From positions 38,151 through 102,150 of the forward strand of contig QXCQ01000132.1 of the NCBI GenBank assembly GCA_003576535.1: a stretch of DNA of 64,000 nucleotides, read 5' to 3'. The notes beneath the pieces were generated by a model. The model was given only the letters and a program-made list of their open reading frames with translations. It had not been told where the DNA came from and did not search any database. The position numbers and the translations under genes are program-made. The stretch is from Nakamurella silvestris (GTDB lineage: Bacteria; Actinomycetota; Actinomycetes; Mycobacteriales; Nakamurellaceae). Below, in pieces: positions 8,164 to 17,004 of this stretch; positions within the stretch are counted from its first letter, which is position 1; every line of letters starts with the position of its first letter.

Positions 8164-9324
8164 TCAGTCCCCGGCCCGGGCCGGCCGTCGCCGACGGGTC
8201 GGGGCCTGTTCGGCCGTACCCGCCTCCGGCCAGCTGTCGAGCCGCTGCCACTTCCGTCGTTCCCGTTTGGAACGCTTCGGCGGGTAGACCTCCAGGGTGG
8301 CGTTGTTGAACTGGGCACCGATGATGATCGCGAGCCCGACGAAGTAGGCGAACAGCAGGAAGGCGATCGGTGCGGCCAGGGCTCCGTACGTCAGGCCGTG
8401 GGTGGTGACGTAGCCGATGTAGATCCGCAGGCCCGCGCTGGCGATCAGGAAGAAAGCGGCGGCCAGGATGGCCCCGGGAAGTCCGCGCCGCCAGGGGTGT
8501 TTCCGGGGCGGGGCGACCTTGTAGAGGGTGGCCAGGGCCAGCACCAGGAGCAGCCCGATGCCGGGGTAGTAGGCGATGTTGACGATGGTCGACACCTGAT
8601 CGCGCCAGTCCACCGGGAAGAGTTCGGGCAGGTACTCCGGTCCCAGGGCCAGGACCGGCAGGGCGAACACGCCGAAGACCAGGGCCATCAGGTACAGGGC
8701 GAGGGCGAAGAAACGCTCGGCGACCGGGTGGCGCTCGTCGTGCTGTCCGTAGGCGACGGTGATGGATTCGACGAAGGAGGCCACCGCGGAGGAGCCGGCC
8801 CACAGGGAGATGACGAATCCCACGGACACCACATCGGCCTGTCCGTTGTGCAGGATGGTGTCCACGGTCGGTTCGATCAGGTCCCGGCTGACCTCCGGGC
8901 TGAAGACCGTCCGCAGCACCGTGACGATCCGCTCCTGCAGCAGGGAGACGGTGTCGGGCCCGAACCAACCGGCCACGAACCCGATCGACCCCAGCAGCGC
9001 GAGCAGCAGCGGCACGGTCGACAGGACCTGCCAGAACGCACCCTCGGCACTCATTCCGAACAGGGAGTCGTCCCAGGCCTTGGACAGGGTCCGTTTGGTG
9101 ATCCGCCACCACTTATGACGAGTGTCACCGGGCAGCTGGATCGGCCCGGTGCCGGGCTTCAGCCAGGGGGTGGTGGGGGAGTCGAGCGGGGAGGACGGGC
9201 GGACCAGGGACACCTTGGTGGTGTCGTCGGTACCCGTGCCTGCGTCGACATCGGGGGTTGGCCCCGGCCCGTCATCACCACCGCTGGGCTGATGACGGCC
9301 GGCCACCGGCTGGTCCGTATCCAT
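8164..9324 (-). CDS. YihY/BrkB family membrane protein
   Basis: Integral membrane protein of about 386 residues. A polar N-terminal stretch of about 85 residues precedes six hydrophobic segments: one near GAFWQVLSTVPLLLALLGSIGF, then VSVGFVISLWAGSSAVASFVE, a pair around ALALYLMALVFGVFALPVL, GIGLLLVLALATL, and a pair ending AFLLFAYFVGLAIIIGAQFN. The tail is very basic (RRRRPARAGD). YihY proteins were once annotated as RNase BN but are membrane proteins of unknown role. ATG at 9324 is preferred; longer in-frame starts (9381, 9495) intrude on the divergent helicase promoter. The neighbour order DUF3039-YihY recalls M. tuberculosis Rv2708c-Rv2707. Confidence 0.88.
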   Translation of the reverse strand: MDTDQPVAGRHQPSGGDDGPGPTPDVDAGTGTDDTTKVSLVRPSSPLDSPTTPWLKPGTGPIQLPGDTRHKWWRITKRTLSKAWDDSLFGMSAEGAFWQVLSTVPLLLALLGSIGFVAGWFGPDTVSLLQERIVTVLRTVFSPEVSRDLIEPTVDTILHNGQADVVSVGFVISLWAGSSAVASFVESITVAYGQHDERHPVAERFFALALYLMALVFGVFALPVLALGPEYLPELFPVDWRDQVSTIVNIAYYPGIGLLLVLALATLYKVAPPRKHPWRRGLPGAILAAAFFLIASAGLRIYIGYVTTHGLTYGALAAPIAFLLFAYFVGLAIIIGAQFNNATLEVYPPKRSKRERRKWQRLDSWPEAGTAEQAPTRRRRPARAGD

Positions 9325-9513
9325 CCCCACCAGTCTGCCCGCCGACACGACGATTTCGCCGTCGAACACCGGCGAGGTCATCAACTTGTGACCGGGTAAG
9401 GTCGATCCCGGCCCATGCGGCACCCCCGTTCCGACGGGCCGGTGCCGACGGGCTTCGGCCGGTGGGGTAACCCTCCGGCCCGGCTTTCGATTCATTCAGC
9501 AGGGGGCAGGTAA

Positions 9514-11259
9514 GTGACAAGCCTGGCTTCCGGGCCGGCCGCCGAGCCGATCGATCTGGGGCGGCTCCGGCCGTGGCAACGCAAGGCCCTCGCCGCGTAC
9601 GACGAGGCGAACCGCTCCGACTTCCTGGTGACGGCAACCCCGGGTGCGGGGAAAACGACCTTCGCCCTGGCGCTTGCGGTGCGGTTGATGCACCGGCGTG
9701 TCGTCGACCGGGTGATCGTCGTCTGCCCGACCGACCATCTGCGGACCCAGTGGGCGGACGCCGCCGCCGGGTTCGGCATCGTGCTCGACCCGAAGATGAC
9801 CAACGCCCAGGGGCCGGTGCCCGACGGGGCGCAGGGGTACGTCACCACCTATGCCCAGGTGGCGATGAAACCGGCCATCCACACGGCCAGGGCCCGCCGC
9901 AAACGGACCCTGGTGATCCTCGACGAGATCCACCACGCCGGTGACGGTCTGAGCTGGGGTGTCGCCGTGGCGGAGGCCTTCGACGAGGTCCACCGGCGGC
10001 TCAGCCTGACCGGTACACCCTTCCGGACCCGCTCGGAGGAGCGGATCCCGTTCGTCAACTACGAGACGGACGGCGACCTGCTGCTGTCGAAGGCCGATTT
10101 CGCCTACGGCTACCGCAGCGCGCTGGAGGACAACGTGGTGCGGCCGGTGGTGTTCGCCGCCTACACCGGGGTCTCGCGGTGGCGTAACTCCGCGGGTGAG
10201 GTGATCGCCGCCTCCCTGTCGGATTTCGGCACCAGGTCGGTGGAGGCCGCCGCCTGGAAGACCGCCCTCGACCCGGCCGGCGGCTGGGTGCCCCATGTCA
10301 TCGCGGCGATGGACGAACGCATCACCCACCTGCGCGAGTCCGGTATGCCGGATGCGGCCGGGCTGGTGCTGGCCAGCGACCAGGACGATGCCCGGGCCTA
10401 CGCCGAGATCGTCCGGCGGATCACCGGTCAGAAGCCTGCGCTGATCCTGTCCGACGATCCGAAGGCCTCCAAGAAGATCGAGGCCTTCCGGGTGTCGGAC
10501 CAGCGGATGGCTGTCTGCGTTCGGATGATCTCCGAGGGGGTCGACGTCCCGCGTGCCGCCTGTCTGGCCTGGATGACCTCCTACCGGACCCCGTTGTTCT
10601 TCGCGCAGGCGGTGGGCCGGGTGGTGCGCTCGCGCGCGCCGCACGAGTCGGCCACGGTGTTCCTGCCCGCGGTGCGGCCGCTGCTGACCCTGGCCGCCGA
10701 GATGGAGGTGGACCGCAACTTCGTCATGATGCCGCCGCCGAAGACCGAGGCGGAGGACCAGGGCGCCCTCGATCTGCCCGAGCCCAAGGTCGAGGACCAT
10801 CCCGATTCGGTGCCGGCGATGGAGACCCTGGACAGTGACGCGGAGTTCGCGCACATCCTGCATTCCGGTCGTGCGGTGACGGCCGGTCGGGCCGTCAGCG
10901 ACGACGAACAGGCCTACCTCGGTCTGCCCGGTCTGCTGACCGCGGAGCAGACGGCGTCCTTGTTGGCCCAGCGGGACACGGCGCTGCGGCGACGGGTGCA
11001 CGAGGCGGCGCAGGAGAACCTGCCGGTGTCCATCGGCGGTCCGGTGCCGGAGGTGTCGGCGGCCCAGGCGGGATGGCGGGCAGCGGCCGAGCTGCGGCGT
11101 GAGGTGAACTCCTTGGTGAGTCAGCTCGCGGCCAGGACCGGTACCCCGCACGCCCAGGTGCACACCCAGCTGCGGCAGGCAGTGCCCGGCCCGGCGTCGG
11201 CCTCCGCCTCGGCGGAACTGTTGGAGAAGCGCCGGGAGTACCTGCTCGGCCGGCTGTAA
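9514..11259 (+). CDS. SF2 DEAH-type helicase
   Basis: Superfamily 2 ATPase of 581 residues. Seen in order are LRPWQRKAL (Q-like, near 17), Walker A TATPGAGKTTFALAL (39-53), TDHLRTQW, Walker B LVILDEIHHAGDG (near 134), motif III LTGTPFRTR (near 166), motif V ISEGVDVPR (near 337) and motif VI FFAQAVGRVVRSRAPH (near 357). The last 200 residues hold no motif I recognise and include acidic and Ala-rich segments. The GTG start follows GGCAGG. The architecture resembles XPB/RadD-like DNA helicases, but substrate and pathway cannot be read from sequence. It is monocistronic, ending in a family A hairpin. Confidence 0.9.
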   Translation: MTSLASGPAAEPIDLGRLRPWQRKALAAYDEANRSDFLVTATPGAGKTTFALALAVRLMHRRVVDRVIVVCPTDHLRTQWADAAAGFGIVLDPKMTNAQGPVPDGAQGYVTTYAQVAMKPAIHTARARRKRTLVILDEIHHAGDGLSWGVAVAEAFDEVHRRLSLTGTPFRTRSEERIPFVNYETDGDLLLSKADFAYGYRSALEDNVVRPVVFAAYTGVSRWRNSAGEVIAASLSDFGTRSVEAAAWKTALDPAGGWVPHVIAAMDERITHLRESGMPDAAGLVLASDQDDARAYAEIVRRITGQKPALILSDDPKASKKIEAFRVSDQRMAVCVRMISEGVDVPRAACLAWMTSYRTPLFFAQAVGRVVRSRAPHESATVFLPAVRPLLTLAAEMEVDRNFVMMPPPKTEAEDQGALDLPEPKVEDHPDSVPAMETLDSDAEFAHILHSGRAVTAGRAVSDDEQAYLGLPGLLTAEQTASLLAQRDTALRRRVHEAAQENLPVSIGGPVPEVSAAQAGWRAAAELRREVNSLVSQLAARTGTPHAQVHTQLRQAVPGPASASASAELLEKRREYLLGRL

Positions 11260-11266
11260 CCCCCCT

Positions 11267-11336
11267 GTTCTCGCGCACGTTGTTGTTCCTCGCGCACGTA
11301 ACTACGTGCGCGAGGACGAACAACGTGCGCGGGAAC
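11267..11336. repeat. Family A palindrome (A1)
   Basis: A 34-base left arm beginning GTTCTCGCGCACG pairs with a right arm ending GTGCGCGGGAAC, with only a few mismatches and a tight centre at TAACTA. It starts 8 bp after the helicase stop and sits between convergent genes. Each arm contains two copies of the word TCGCGCACGT. Copies A2-A5 share 30-32 of 34 arm bases with A4. Confidence 0.85.
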
Positions 11337-11346
11337 GGAACGAGGT

Positions 11347-11955
11347 TCAGCCGTTGACGAGGGCGCGGATCGACCCGACCACCCCGAGGACCGCCGCCAG
11401 GGCGATCAGGTGCCAGCCGTAGTGCCCGCCGCCGATCATCTGGGAGGGTGAGCTGCCCAGCACCGTCGAGGTCTTGAGCAGCAGCCACCCGGCGGACCCG
11501 ACGAGGACGAGGGTGAGGGCCAGCGCGGCGGCACCGATCGGCCGATGGTTCATCGGCAGCAAGGACCCGATCCCGAGCAGGACGAGTGCCCCGCCTCCGA
11601 TCGTCACCGCCAGGACGGCCAGGGCGGTCAGGTCGTAGACACCACCGGCATCGGGAGCCCGCAAGGTGGCGAAGACCTTGGCCCCGGTCAGGCCCACCCC
11701 GGCCGAGTTCTCACCGCCGACGAGGTAGCCCTCGAGGAACCAGGTCAGCAGGCCGCAGACCCCGGCCAGCACCAGCGCGACCGCCGCGAAAGCGTCCGCG
11801 CGCACGGCCGGTCGTGGACCGGGGTCGCTGGTGACCGGCCAGGCCGCCCTCGGCGGTACCGGACCACTGGCGAAACCCATTCGACGCTGCCCCTGTCCGC
11901 TGTGATCGAAACCGGGCAGGTTGCCGCCCGGCGGCCTCGGTGGGCCGCTGTCCAT
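11347..11955 (-). CDS. Four-helix membrane protein of unknown function
   Basis: About 202 residues. An N-terminal proline-rich cytosolic stretch (PRPPGGNLPGF) is followed by four hydrophobic helices: AFAAVALVLAGVCGLLTWF near residue 53, LTALAVLAVTIGGGALVLLG, AAALALTLVLVGSAGWLLL and LIALAAVLGVVGSIRALV. I do not recognise the family. ATG at 11955 is taken, with an adjacent ATG at 11958 and a GGGTG just ahead; an internal ATG at 11877 would drop the proline-rich stretch. It is convergent with the helicase gene across a family A hairpin. Confidence 0.65.
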   Translation of the reverse strand: MDSGPPRPPGGNLPGFDHSGQGQRRMGFASGPVPPRAAWPVTSDPGPRPAVRADAFAAVALVLAGVCGLLTWFLEGYLVGGENSAGVGLTGAKVFATLRAPDAGGVYDLTALAVLAVTIGGGALVLLGIGSLLPMNHRPIGAAALALTLVLVGSAGWLLLKTSTVLGSSPSQMIGGGHYGWHLIALAAVLGVVGSIRALVNG

Positions 11956-12036
11956 CATCACCCATGACCGGGCGGCCCCGGGAATCAACTCGCCTGGGCA
12001 CCCGTCGCATCCGGCGGGTCGGACGGTCCGGACGCG

Positions 12037-12072
12037 CCAGAGGCGGGCCACCGGTGGGTGGCCCGCCTCTGG
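12037..12072. terminator. Perfect 16-bp hairpin
   Basis: CCAGAGGCGGGCCACC and GGTGGCCCGCCTCTGG flank a four-base loop, a perfect 16-bp stem without a T tract. It lies 153 bp beyond the DUF7455 stop and 82 bp before the start of the membrane protein gene, both on the minus strand, so it could end the DUF7455 transcript. Confidence 0.65.
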
Positions 12073-12224
12073 TCACGTCGCCCCGAACACACCGTTGCGG
12101 GGAAGATCTCGTTGACATGTCGTCGTGTGCTGCTCAGTGGGCAGTCAATTGCTGTTGATGGGCAGTTGGTTGCTTTCAGGCGGCAGAGTTCGCGGATCAC
12201 CTACCCGCGTGAGGTGCCGCGGGG
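12073..12224. other. AT-richer non-coding interval
   Basis: This 150-base stretch is visibly lower in GC than its surroundings. It contains two near-copies of a GGGCAGTTGGTTGCT-like word (GTGGGCAGTCAATTGCT and ATGGGCAGTTGGTTGCT) spaced about 21 bases. A 71-codon minus-strand frame crosses it but shows no ribosome site or protein-like pattern. I see no gene. Confidence 0.45.
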
Positions 12225-12425
12225 TCAGTTCTCGACTCCAGACGACTGGAGCTGCGCAGCCATCTCCTCGAGCCGGCTCGCGTGCTGACGTGCGTGGTGG
12301 CCGCAGAAGAGCAGCTCCCCACCCGTGCTCAGGACGGCTCGCACCGAGGCGGCTGCCCCGCAGCGGTCACAGCGGTCGGCGGCAGTCAGGGCCACTTCAG
12401 GGGCCACGGTTCCGATTCCGGTCAT
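12225..12425 (-). CDS. DUF7455 small zinc-ribbon protein
   Basis: Protein of 66 residues with the family core ADRCDRCGAAASVRAVL and LLFCGHHARQH. The CxxC and CxHH arrangement could bind zinc. The ATG at 12425 has an excellent ribosome site (GGGAGGA four bases upstream), so the longer frame to 12536 is rejected. DUF7455 proteins are abundant in actinobacteria, often near sigma factor genes, and have no known activity. It is transcribed alone and divergently from cydA. Confidence 0.9.
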   Translation of the reverse strand: MTGIGTVAPEVALTAADRCDRCGAAASVRAVLSTGGELLFCGHHARQHASRLEEMAAQLQSSGVEN

Positions 12426-12859
12426 GTCGTCCTCCCGTCCACCCGGCACTGGGCCGGGCAATCGCGGGTGCTGCCTGGGTGGGCAGCTCCCGGGCGGATC
12501 TCTCCGCTTCATCCATCTGCTCGTCAATCCGCCCAACCGGTCACATTTCCGGAAGGACGTACCTCCTTACAGCGTTTGTGGATCCACTTCTGTTCCCCGG
12601 ATCGGGTGGAGTGACGATCTCTCGCCGCTCTCCGTCAATCACCGGGTCCCTTCATGTTGCCATTCGAGACTGTCAGCTCGGGGGATTGTTCGCACCCCTG
12701 GGCGTCAGTCGTAACCCAAAATTTGCCTGAGCGGCGATGCGCGTCACATCCGACCCGGGACCTTGGGCCCTGGGCACCGGGCCCCCGATGGCGGAATCTC
12801 GACGGTGGGCGGCCGGTGAACGGTCGGCCCTGGAATTCGACCCTGACAGGGAGACCGCA
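12426..12859. other. 434-bp divergent intergenic region before cydA
   Basis: No convincing gene. It holds the divergent promoters of DUF7455 (minus) and cydABDC (plus). Visible elements are TTGACG on the minus strand at 12522-12527, a short GTGGATCCAC palindrome at 12578-12587, a possible plus-strand TTCGCA/TAACCC pair near 12684-12713, and a G/C-rich inverted segment around 12755-12790. No clear match to a Rex or FNR site is seen. A leader of this length would permit redox control of the oxidase, which is inference only. Confidence 0.4.
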
Positions 12860-14281
12860 GTGGATCCGCTGAATATCGCCAGGTGGCAGTTCGGTATCAC
12901 CACCGTTTACCACTATCTGTTCGTCCCGATCACGATCGGGCTGGCCTTCCTGGTGGCGCTCCTGGAGACGGCGTGGGTCCGCACCCGCAACCCGGTGTAT
13001 CTGCGGGCGACGAAATTCTGGGGAAAGCTGCTGCTGATCAATTTCGCTATTGGCGTAGTGACCGGCATCGTCCAGGAGTTCCAGTTCGGCATGAACTGGT
13101 CGAGCTACTCCCGCTTCGTCGGTGACGTCTTCGGCGCGCCGTTGGCCATGGAGGCGCTGATCGCCTTCTTCATGGAGTCGACCTTCCTCGGTCTGTGGAT
13201 CTTCGGCTGGGACAAGCTCTCGCCCCGGCTGCACGCCGCCTGCATGTGGATGGTCGCCATCGGCACCACCGCCAGCGCGTACTTCATCCTGGCGGCCAAC
13301 TCGTTCATGCAGCACCCGGTCGGGATCGAGATCAACCCGGAGAACGGCCGCCCCCGACTCAACGACATCGGCGCGGTGCTCTTCCAGCCGCTGCAGATGA
13401 TCACCTTCTCGCACGTCATCACCGCCTGTCTGGTGACCGGTGGTGTGGTGATGGTGTCGATCTCCTCGTACTTCATGGCCCGCAAGCGGGAGCTGGGGGT
13501 CTTCCGGCCCTCGCTGCGGCTGGGGCTCTACGCCCTGTTGATCGGTTCGATCGGCGTCATCGTCACCGGCGACCTGCAGGCCAAGATCATGACCGAGATC
13601 CAGCCGATGAAGATGGCGGCCGCCGAGGCCCAGTGGGTGACGAAGGACAACGCCTCGTTCTCGGTGTTCACCATCGGCTCCCTGGACGGCAAGCACGAGG
13701 TCTTCTCGATCCGGGTCCCCGGACTGCTCTCGTTCATGGGCACCGGCTCCTTCGACGGGACGATCGAGGGGATCAACGACCTGCAGGCCGAGTACCAGGA
13801 GAAGTTCGGCCCCGGCGACTACGTGCCGAACGTGCCCGTCACCTACTGGAACTTCCGCCTGATGGTCGGAGCGGGTGGTGCGTTGCTGCTGGTCTCGATC
13901 GTGGGCCTGTGGTTGACCCGCAAGGGCAGGCATCCTCAGCAGCGGTGGGTCTGGCGGCTCGCGACCTGGTCGGTGCTCGGGGCCTTCGTCGGGAACTCGG
14001 CGGGCTGGATCTTCACCGAGATGGGCCGTCAACCCTGGACGGTCTTCGGTCTGTACCGGACCGCCGATTCGGTGTCACCGACCGTGACGGCGGGGGAGGT
14101 GCTGACCTCGTTGATCATCTTCACCGTCCTGTACGGGATCCTCGCCGTGATCGAGGGCAAGTTGATGTTCAAGTACGCCAAGGCCGGACCGCCGACCGAG
14201 GCCGATGCCCTGGCCAGTGTGGAGCGCAGACCCTCGGACGACTCCGAGGACGCCGACCGCCCGTTGACCTTCGCGTACTAG
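12860..14281 (+). CDS. cydA: Cytochrome bd oxidase subunit I
   Basis: CydA, 473 residues, holds the three haems and the quinol site of cytochrome bd, which reduces oxygen to water at the cytoplasmic membrane. The His ligand of haem b595 is in VYHYLFVPITIG (H18). The haem b558 His lies in MITFSHVITA. The conserved GRQPWTVFGLYRT follows the periplasmic Q-loop, which is of the short type. At least eight membrane helices are visible. The GTG at 12860 follows AGGGAG by seven bases; an upstream in-frame ATG at 12737 would add a non-family leader and is rejected. First gene of cydABDC. Confidence 0.97.
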   Translation: MDPLNIARWQFGITTVYHYLFVPITIGLAFLVALLETAWVRTRNPVYLRATKFWGKLLLINFAIGVVTGIVQEFQFGMNWSSYSRFVGDVFGAPLAMEALIAFFMESTFLGLWIFGWDKLSPRLHAACMWMVAIGTTASAYFILAANSFMQHPVGIEINPENGRPRLNDIGAVLFQPLQMITFSHVITACLVTGGVVMVSISSYFMARKRELGVFRPSLRLGLYALLIGSIGVIVTGDLQAKIMTEIQPMKMAAAEAQWVTKDNASFSVFTIGSLDGKHEVFSIRVPGLLSFMGTGSFDGTIEGINDLQAEYQEKFGPGDYVPNVPVTYWNFRLMVGAGGALLLVSIVGLWLTRKGRHPQQRWVWRLATWSVLGAFVGNSAGWIFTEMGRQPWTVFGLYRTADSVSPTVTAGEVLTSLIIFTVLYGILAVIEGKLMFKYAKAGPPTEADALASVERRPSDDSEDADRPLTFAY

Positions 14282-14293
14282 GAGAAACACGTC

Positions 14294-15307
14294 ATGGATC
14301 TGAACACGCTCTGGTTCTGGTTGATCGCGGTCCTGTGGACCGGCTATTTCGTGCTCGAGGGTTTCGACTTCGGAGTGGGTGCGCTGCTGCGGCTGGTCGG
14401 TCGGGACGAACGCGGCAAGCGGGTGCTGATCAACACCATCGGCCCGGTCTGGGACGGCAACGAGGTCTGGGTGATCACGGCAGGTGGGGCGATGTTCGCC
14501 GCCTTCCCGGAGTGGTACGCCACCCTGTTCTCGGGCTTCTACCTGCCGTTGCTGGCGATCCTGGTCTGCCTGATCATCCGCGGGGTGGCCTTCGAGTACC
14601 GGGCCAAGGGCACCACCGACCGGTGGCGGGCCAACTGGGACCGGGCGATCCTGGTGACCTCGATCCTGCCGGCCTTCCTGTGGGGTGTGGCCTTCGGCAA
14701 CATCATCTCCGGGGTGCCGCTGGACGTCGACCACGAGTTCGCCGGTACGGTCCTGGACCTGCTCAACCCGTTCGCCCTGCTGATGGGGCTGACCACCCTG
14801 CTGCTGTTCGTCACCCACGGGGCGGTGTTCCTGTCGCTGAAAACCACCCTGGAGGTCCGCGACCGGGCCCGGAAGCTGGCCGTCACCCTCGGCAGCGCCA
14901 CCGTGGTGTCCCTGGCGGCGGTGCTGATCTGGCGGCAGTTCCGGGGCGGCAACACCGGGACGGCCGGTCTGGCCGTGCTCTCGGTGGTCGGGGCGGTGGC
15001 CGCGGTGATGCTGACCCGGGCGGGCCGGGACGGTTGGGCCTTCACGGCCACCGCCGTCGCGGTCCTCACCCTGGTCGCCGGCTGGTTCGTCGGACTGTTC
15101 CCGAACGTGCTGCCCTCGACCACCGAGGTGCTCGGCACCCTGGACATCCACAACGCCGCGTCCAGCCCGTACACCCTGACCCTGATGAGCTGGGTGGCGT
15201 TGTTCTTCGTCCCGTTCGTGCTCGGGTACCAGGCGTGGACCTACTGGGTGTTCCGCAAGCGCATCGGGACCAAGCAGATCCCGATGCCGGTGCACACGGA
15301 CCACTGA
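14294..15307 (+). CDS. cydB: Cytochrome bd oxidase subunit II
   Basis: CydB, 337 residues, the structural partner of CydA with eight or nine membrane helices. The N-terminus LNTLWFWLIAVLWTGYF and GFDFGVGAL are family landmarks, as is GPVWDGNEVWVITAGGAMFAA (quoted in part: WDGNEVWVITAGG). It begins 12 bp after cydA, with GGAG spaced eight or nine bases before ATG. The stop overlaps the cydD start as TGATG, giving tight coupling of the oxidase with its assembly transporter. Confidence 0.97.
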   Translation: MDLNTLWFWLIAVLWTGYFVLEGFDFGVGALLRLVGRDERGKRVLINTIGPVWDGNEVWVITAGGAMFAAFPEWYATLFSGFYLPLLAILVCLIIRGVAFEYRAKGTTDRWRANWDRAILVTSILPAFLWGVAFGNIISGVPLDVDHEFAGTVLDLLNPFALLMGLTTLLLFVTHGAVFLSLKTTLEVRDRARKLAVTLGSATVVSLAAVLIWRQFRGGNTGTAGLAVLSVVGAVAAVMLTRAGRDGWAFTATAVAVLTLVAGWFVGLFPNVLPSTTEVLGTLDIHNAASSPYTLTLMSWVALFFVPFVLGYQAWTYWVFRKRIGTKQIPMPVHTDH

Positions 15308-17004
15308 TGAGACCCTTCGAACCGCGGCTGGTCCGGCTGGCCGCCGGTATCCGCGGCCTGCTGGCGGTGTCCCTGCTTCTCGGGGTGGCCATCGCGCTCG
15401 CCACGATCGTGCAGGCGGTGCTGCTGGCGAAGATCCTCGCCGAGGTGATCATCGGCGGTGTCGATCTCGCGCAGGTGACCGGCCGGATCGGCTGGTTGCT
15501 CGTGGTGGTGCTGCTACGGGCCGGGTTGTCGGCGGCCTCGGACAACCTGACCGCCCGCTCGGCCGCCCGGATCGGGGTGGACCTGCGGGCCAGGATGGTC
15601 CGTCAGGCCGCCGACCTCGGCCCGGCCCGGCGCGGTGACCAGGCCACCGCCGAGCTGTCCACGTTGGCCGGCACCGGGATGGACGCGTTGGAGGCGTACC
15701 TCTCGGGGTACCTGCCGCAGCTCTTCCTGTCGGTGCTGGTGCCGTTCTCGGTGCTGTGGTTCCTGTTCGCCTCGGACCTGACGAGCGGCCTGATCGTGCT
15801 CGGCACCCTGCCGCTGATCCCGCTGTTCATGGCGCTGATCGGTTGGTACACCCAGCGGCAGACGCGGGCGAAATGGCGGACCCTGACGGTCCTGTCGAAC
15901 CATTTCGCGGATGTGGTGGCCGGCCTGCCGACGTTGAAGGCCTTCGGTCGGGCGAAGTTCCAGGCAGGCGAGGTCCGGCGGGTGACGGGTGCCTACCGGA
16001 CCACCACCATGGCCACCCTGCGGGTGGCGTTCCTGTCCTCGTTGGTGCTGGAGCTGCTGGCCACCCTGTCGGTGGCCCTGGTGGCGGTCGCCGTCGGCCT
16101 GCGGCTGGTCTCGGGAAATCTGACCCTGGAGGTCGGGCTCGCCGTGCTGATCCTGGCACCGGAGGCCTATCTGCCCCTGCGGACCCTGGGGGCGCGTTTC
16201 CACTCCGCCGCCGACGGGGTCGAATCGGCGCGGCGGATCGTGGAGTTCCTCGACACCCCGGTGCCGCGGGCCGGTACCCGGACCGACGTGGCGACCGAGC
16301 CCCGGATCCTGGCCACCGACCTCGTGGTCGGCTACCCCGACGCTCCCGTTCTCGGGCCCCTGGACCTGACCCTGGAGCCCGGCCGTTTCCTGGTGGTGAC
16401 CGGCGCGAGCGGGGTCGGCAAGAGCACCCTGCTGTTGACCCTGGCCGGTCTGCTGCCACCCCTTTCCGGCGCGTTGACCGTGGCGACCGTCGACGGTGGC
16501 CGGACGGCACTGTCCGAGGTGGACCCGGCCCTGCGCCGCCGACGGATCTCCCTGGTCGGCCAGCGGCCCTTCCTGGTCGCCGGATCGGTCCGGGAGAACC
16601 TGTTGCTCGGCCAGGACGGCCCGGTGGACGAGGCTTTGCTGTGGCGGGCGCTGGCGGCGGCCGATGCCGCCGAGTGGGTGCGCCTGCTGCCGCAGGGGTG
16701 GGACACGATCCTGGCGGACGGCGGATCCGGGCTGTCGGCCGGCCAACGACAACGGCTGGTCGTGGCCAGGGCACTCGCCGCGCCGACCCAGGTCCTGCTG
16801 CTCGACGAGCCGACCTCCCATCTGGACACCGAATCCGAACTGCGCGTGCTGGCCGGGATCCGTGAGGTGTCGGCCGGTCGGACCGTCGTCCTGGTCACCC
16901 ACCGCCGCGCGCCGTTGGACCTGGCCGACGAGCTGCTGGACCTGGGCTCGGGCACACCGGTCGACACGGCCGTGTCGACGGGCCTTTCAGGAGGAACGCG
17001 ATGA
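15307..17004 (+). CDS. cydD: Cysteine/glutathione exporter ATPase CydD
   Basis: Half of the heterodimeric CydDC ABC exporter that moves reduced thiols out of the cytoplasm and is needed for assembly of cytochrome bd. Of the 565 residues, the six-helix membrane domain covers about 15-300. The nucleotide-binding domain follows, with Walker A TGASGVGKSTLLL near 365, signature GLSAGQRQRLVVARAL near 475 and Walker B QVLLLDEPTSHLD near 494. The ATG at 15307 overlaps the cydB stop. A longer open frame running in from 13195 is out of frame with cydA and cydB and is not coding. Confidence 0.95.
   Translation: MRPFEPRLVRLAAGIRGLLAVSLLLGVAIALATIVQAVLLAKILAEVIIGGVDLAQVTGRIGWLLVVVLLRAGLSAASDNLTARSAARIGVDLRARMVRQAADLGPARRGDQATAELSTLAGTGMDALEAYLSGYLPQLFLSVLVPFSVLWFLFASDLTSGLIVLGTLPLIPLFMALIGWYTQRQTRAKWRTLTVLSNHFADVVAGLPTLKAFGRAKFQAGEVRRVTGAYRTTTMATLRVAFLSSLVLELLATLSVALVAVAVGLRLVSGNLTLEVGLAVLILAPEAYLPLRTLGARFHSAADGVESARRIVEFLDTPVPRAGTRTDVATEPRILATDLVVGYPDAPVLGPLDLTLEPGRFLVVTGASGVGKSTLLLTLAGLLPPLSGALTVATVDGGRTALSEVDPALRRRRISLVGQRPFLVAGSVRENLLLGQDGPVDEALLWRALAAADAAEWVRLLPQGWDTILADGGSGLSAGQRQRLVVARALAAPTQVLLLDEPTSHLDTESELRVLAGIREVSAGRTVVLVTHRRAPLDLADELLDLGSGTPVDTAVSTGLSGGTR

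Noticed and set aside
9496-11163. 555-codon minus-strand frame opposite the helicase
   Set aside because: It mirrors the helicase gene. The plus-strand frame has all SF2 motifs, whereas this one has none.
12578-12587. Rex operator upstream of cydA
   Set aside because: GTGGATCCAC is a short palindrome but does not match the TTGTGAA-n4-TTCACAA form, so a specific regulator is not claimed.
13195-15306. Very long plus-strand open frame running from inside cydA into cydD (1269 codons in all)
   Set aside because: Only the part from 15307 (CydD) is real. Upstream the frame is a high-GC shadow of cydA and cydB, with no protein-like motifs.
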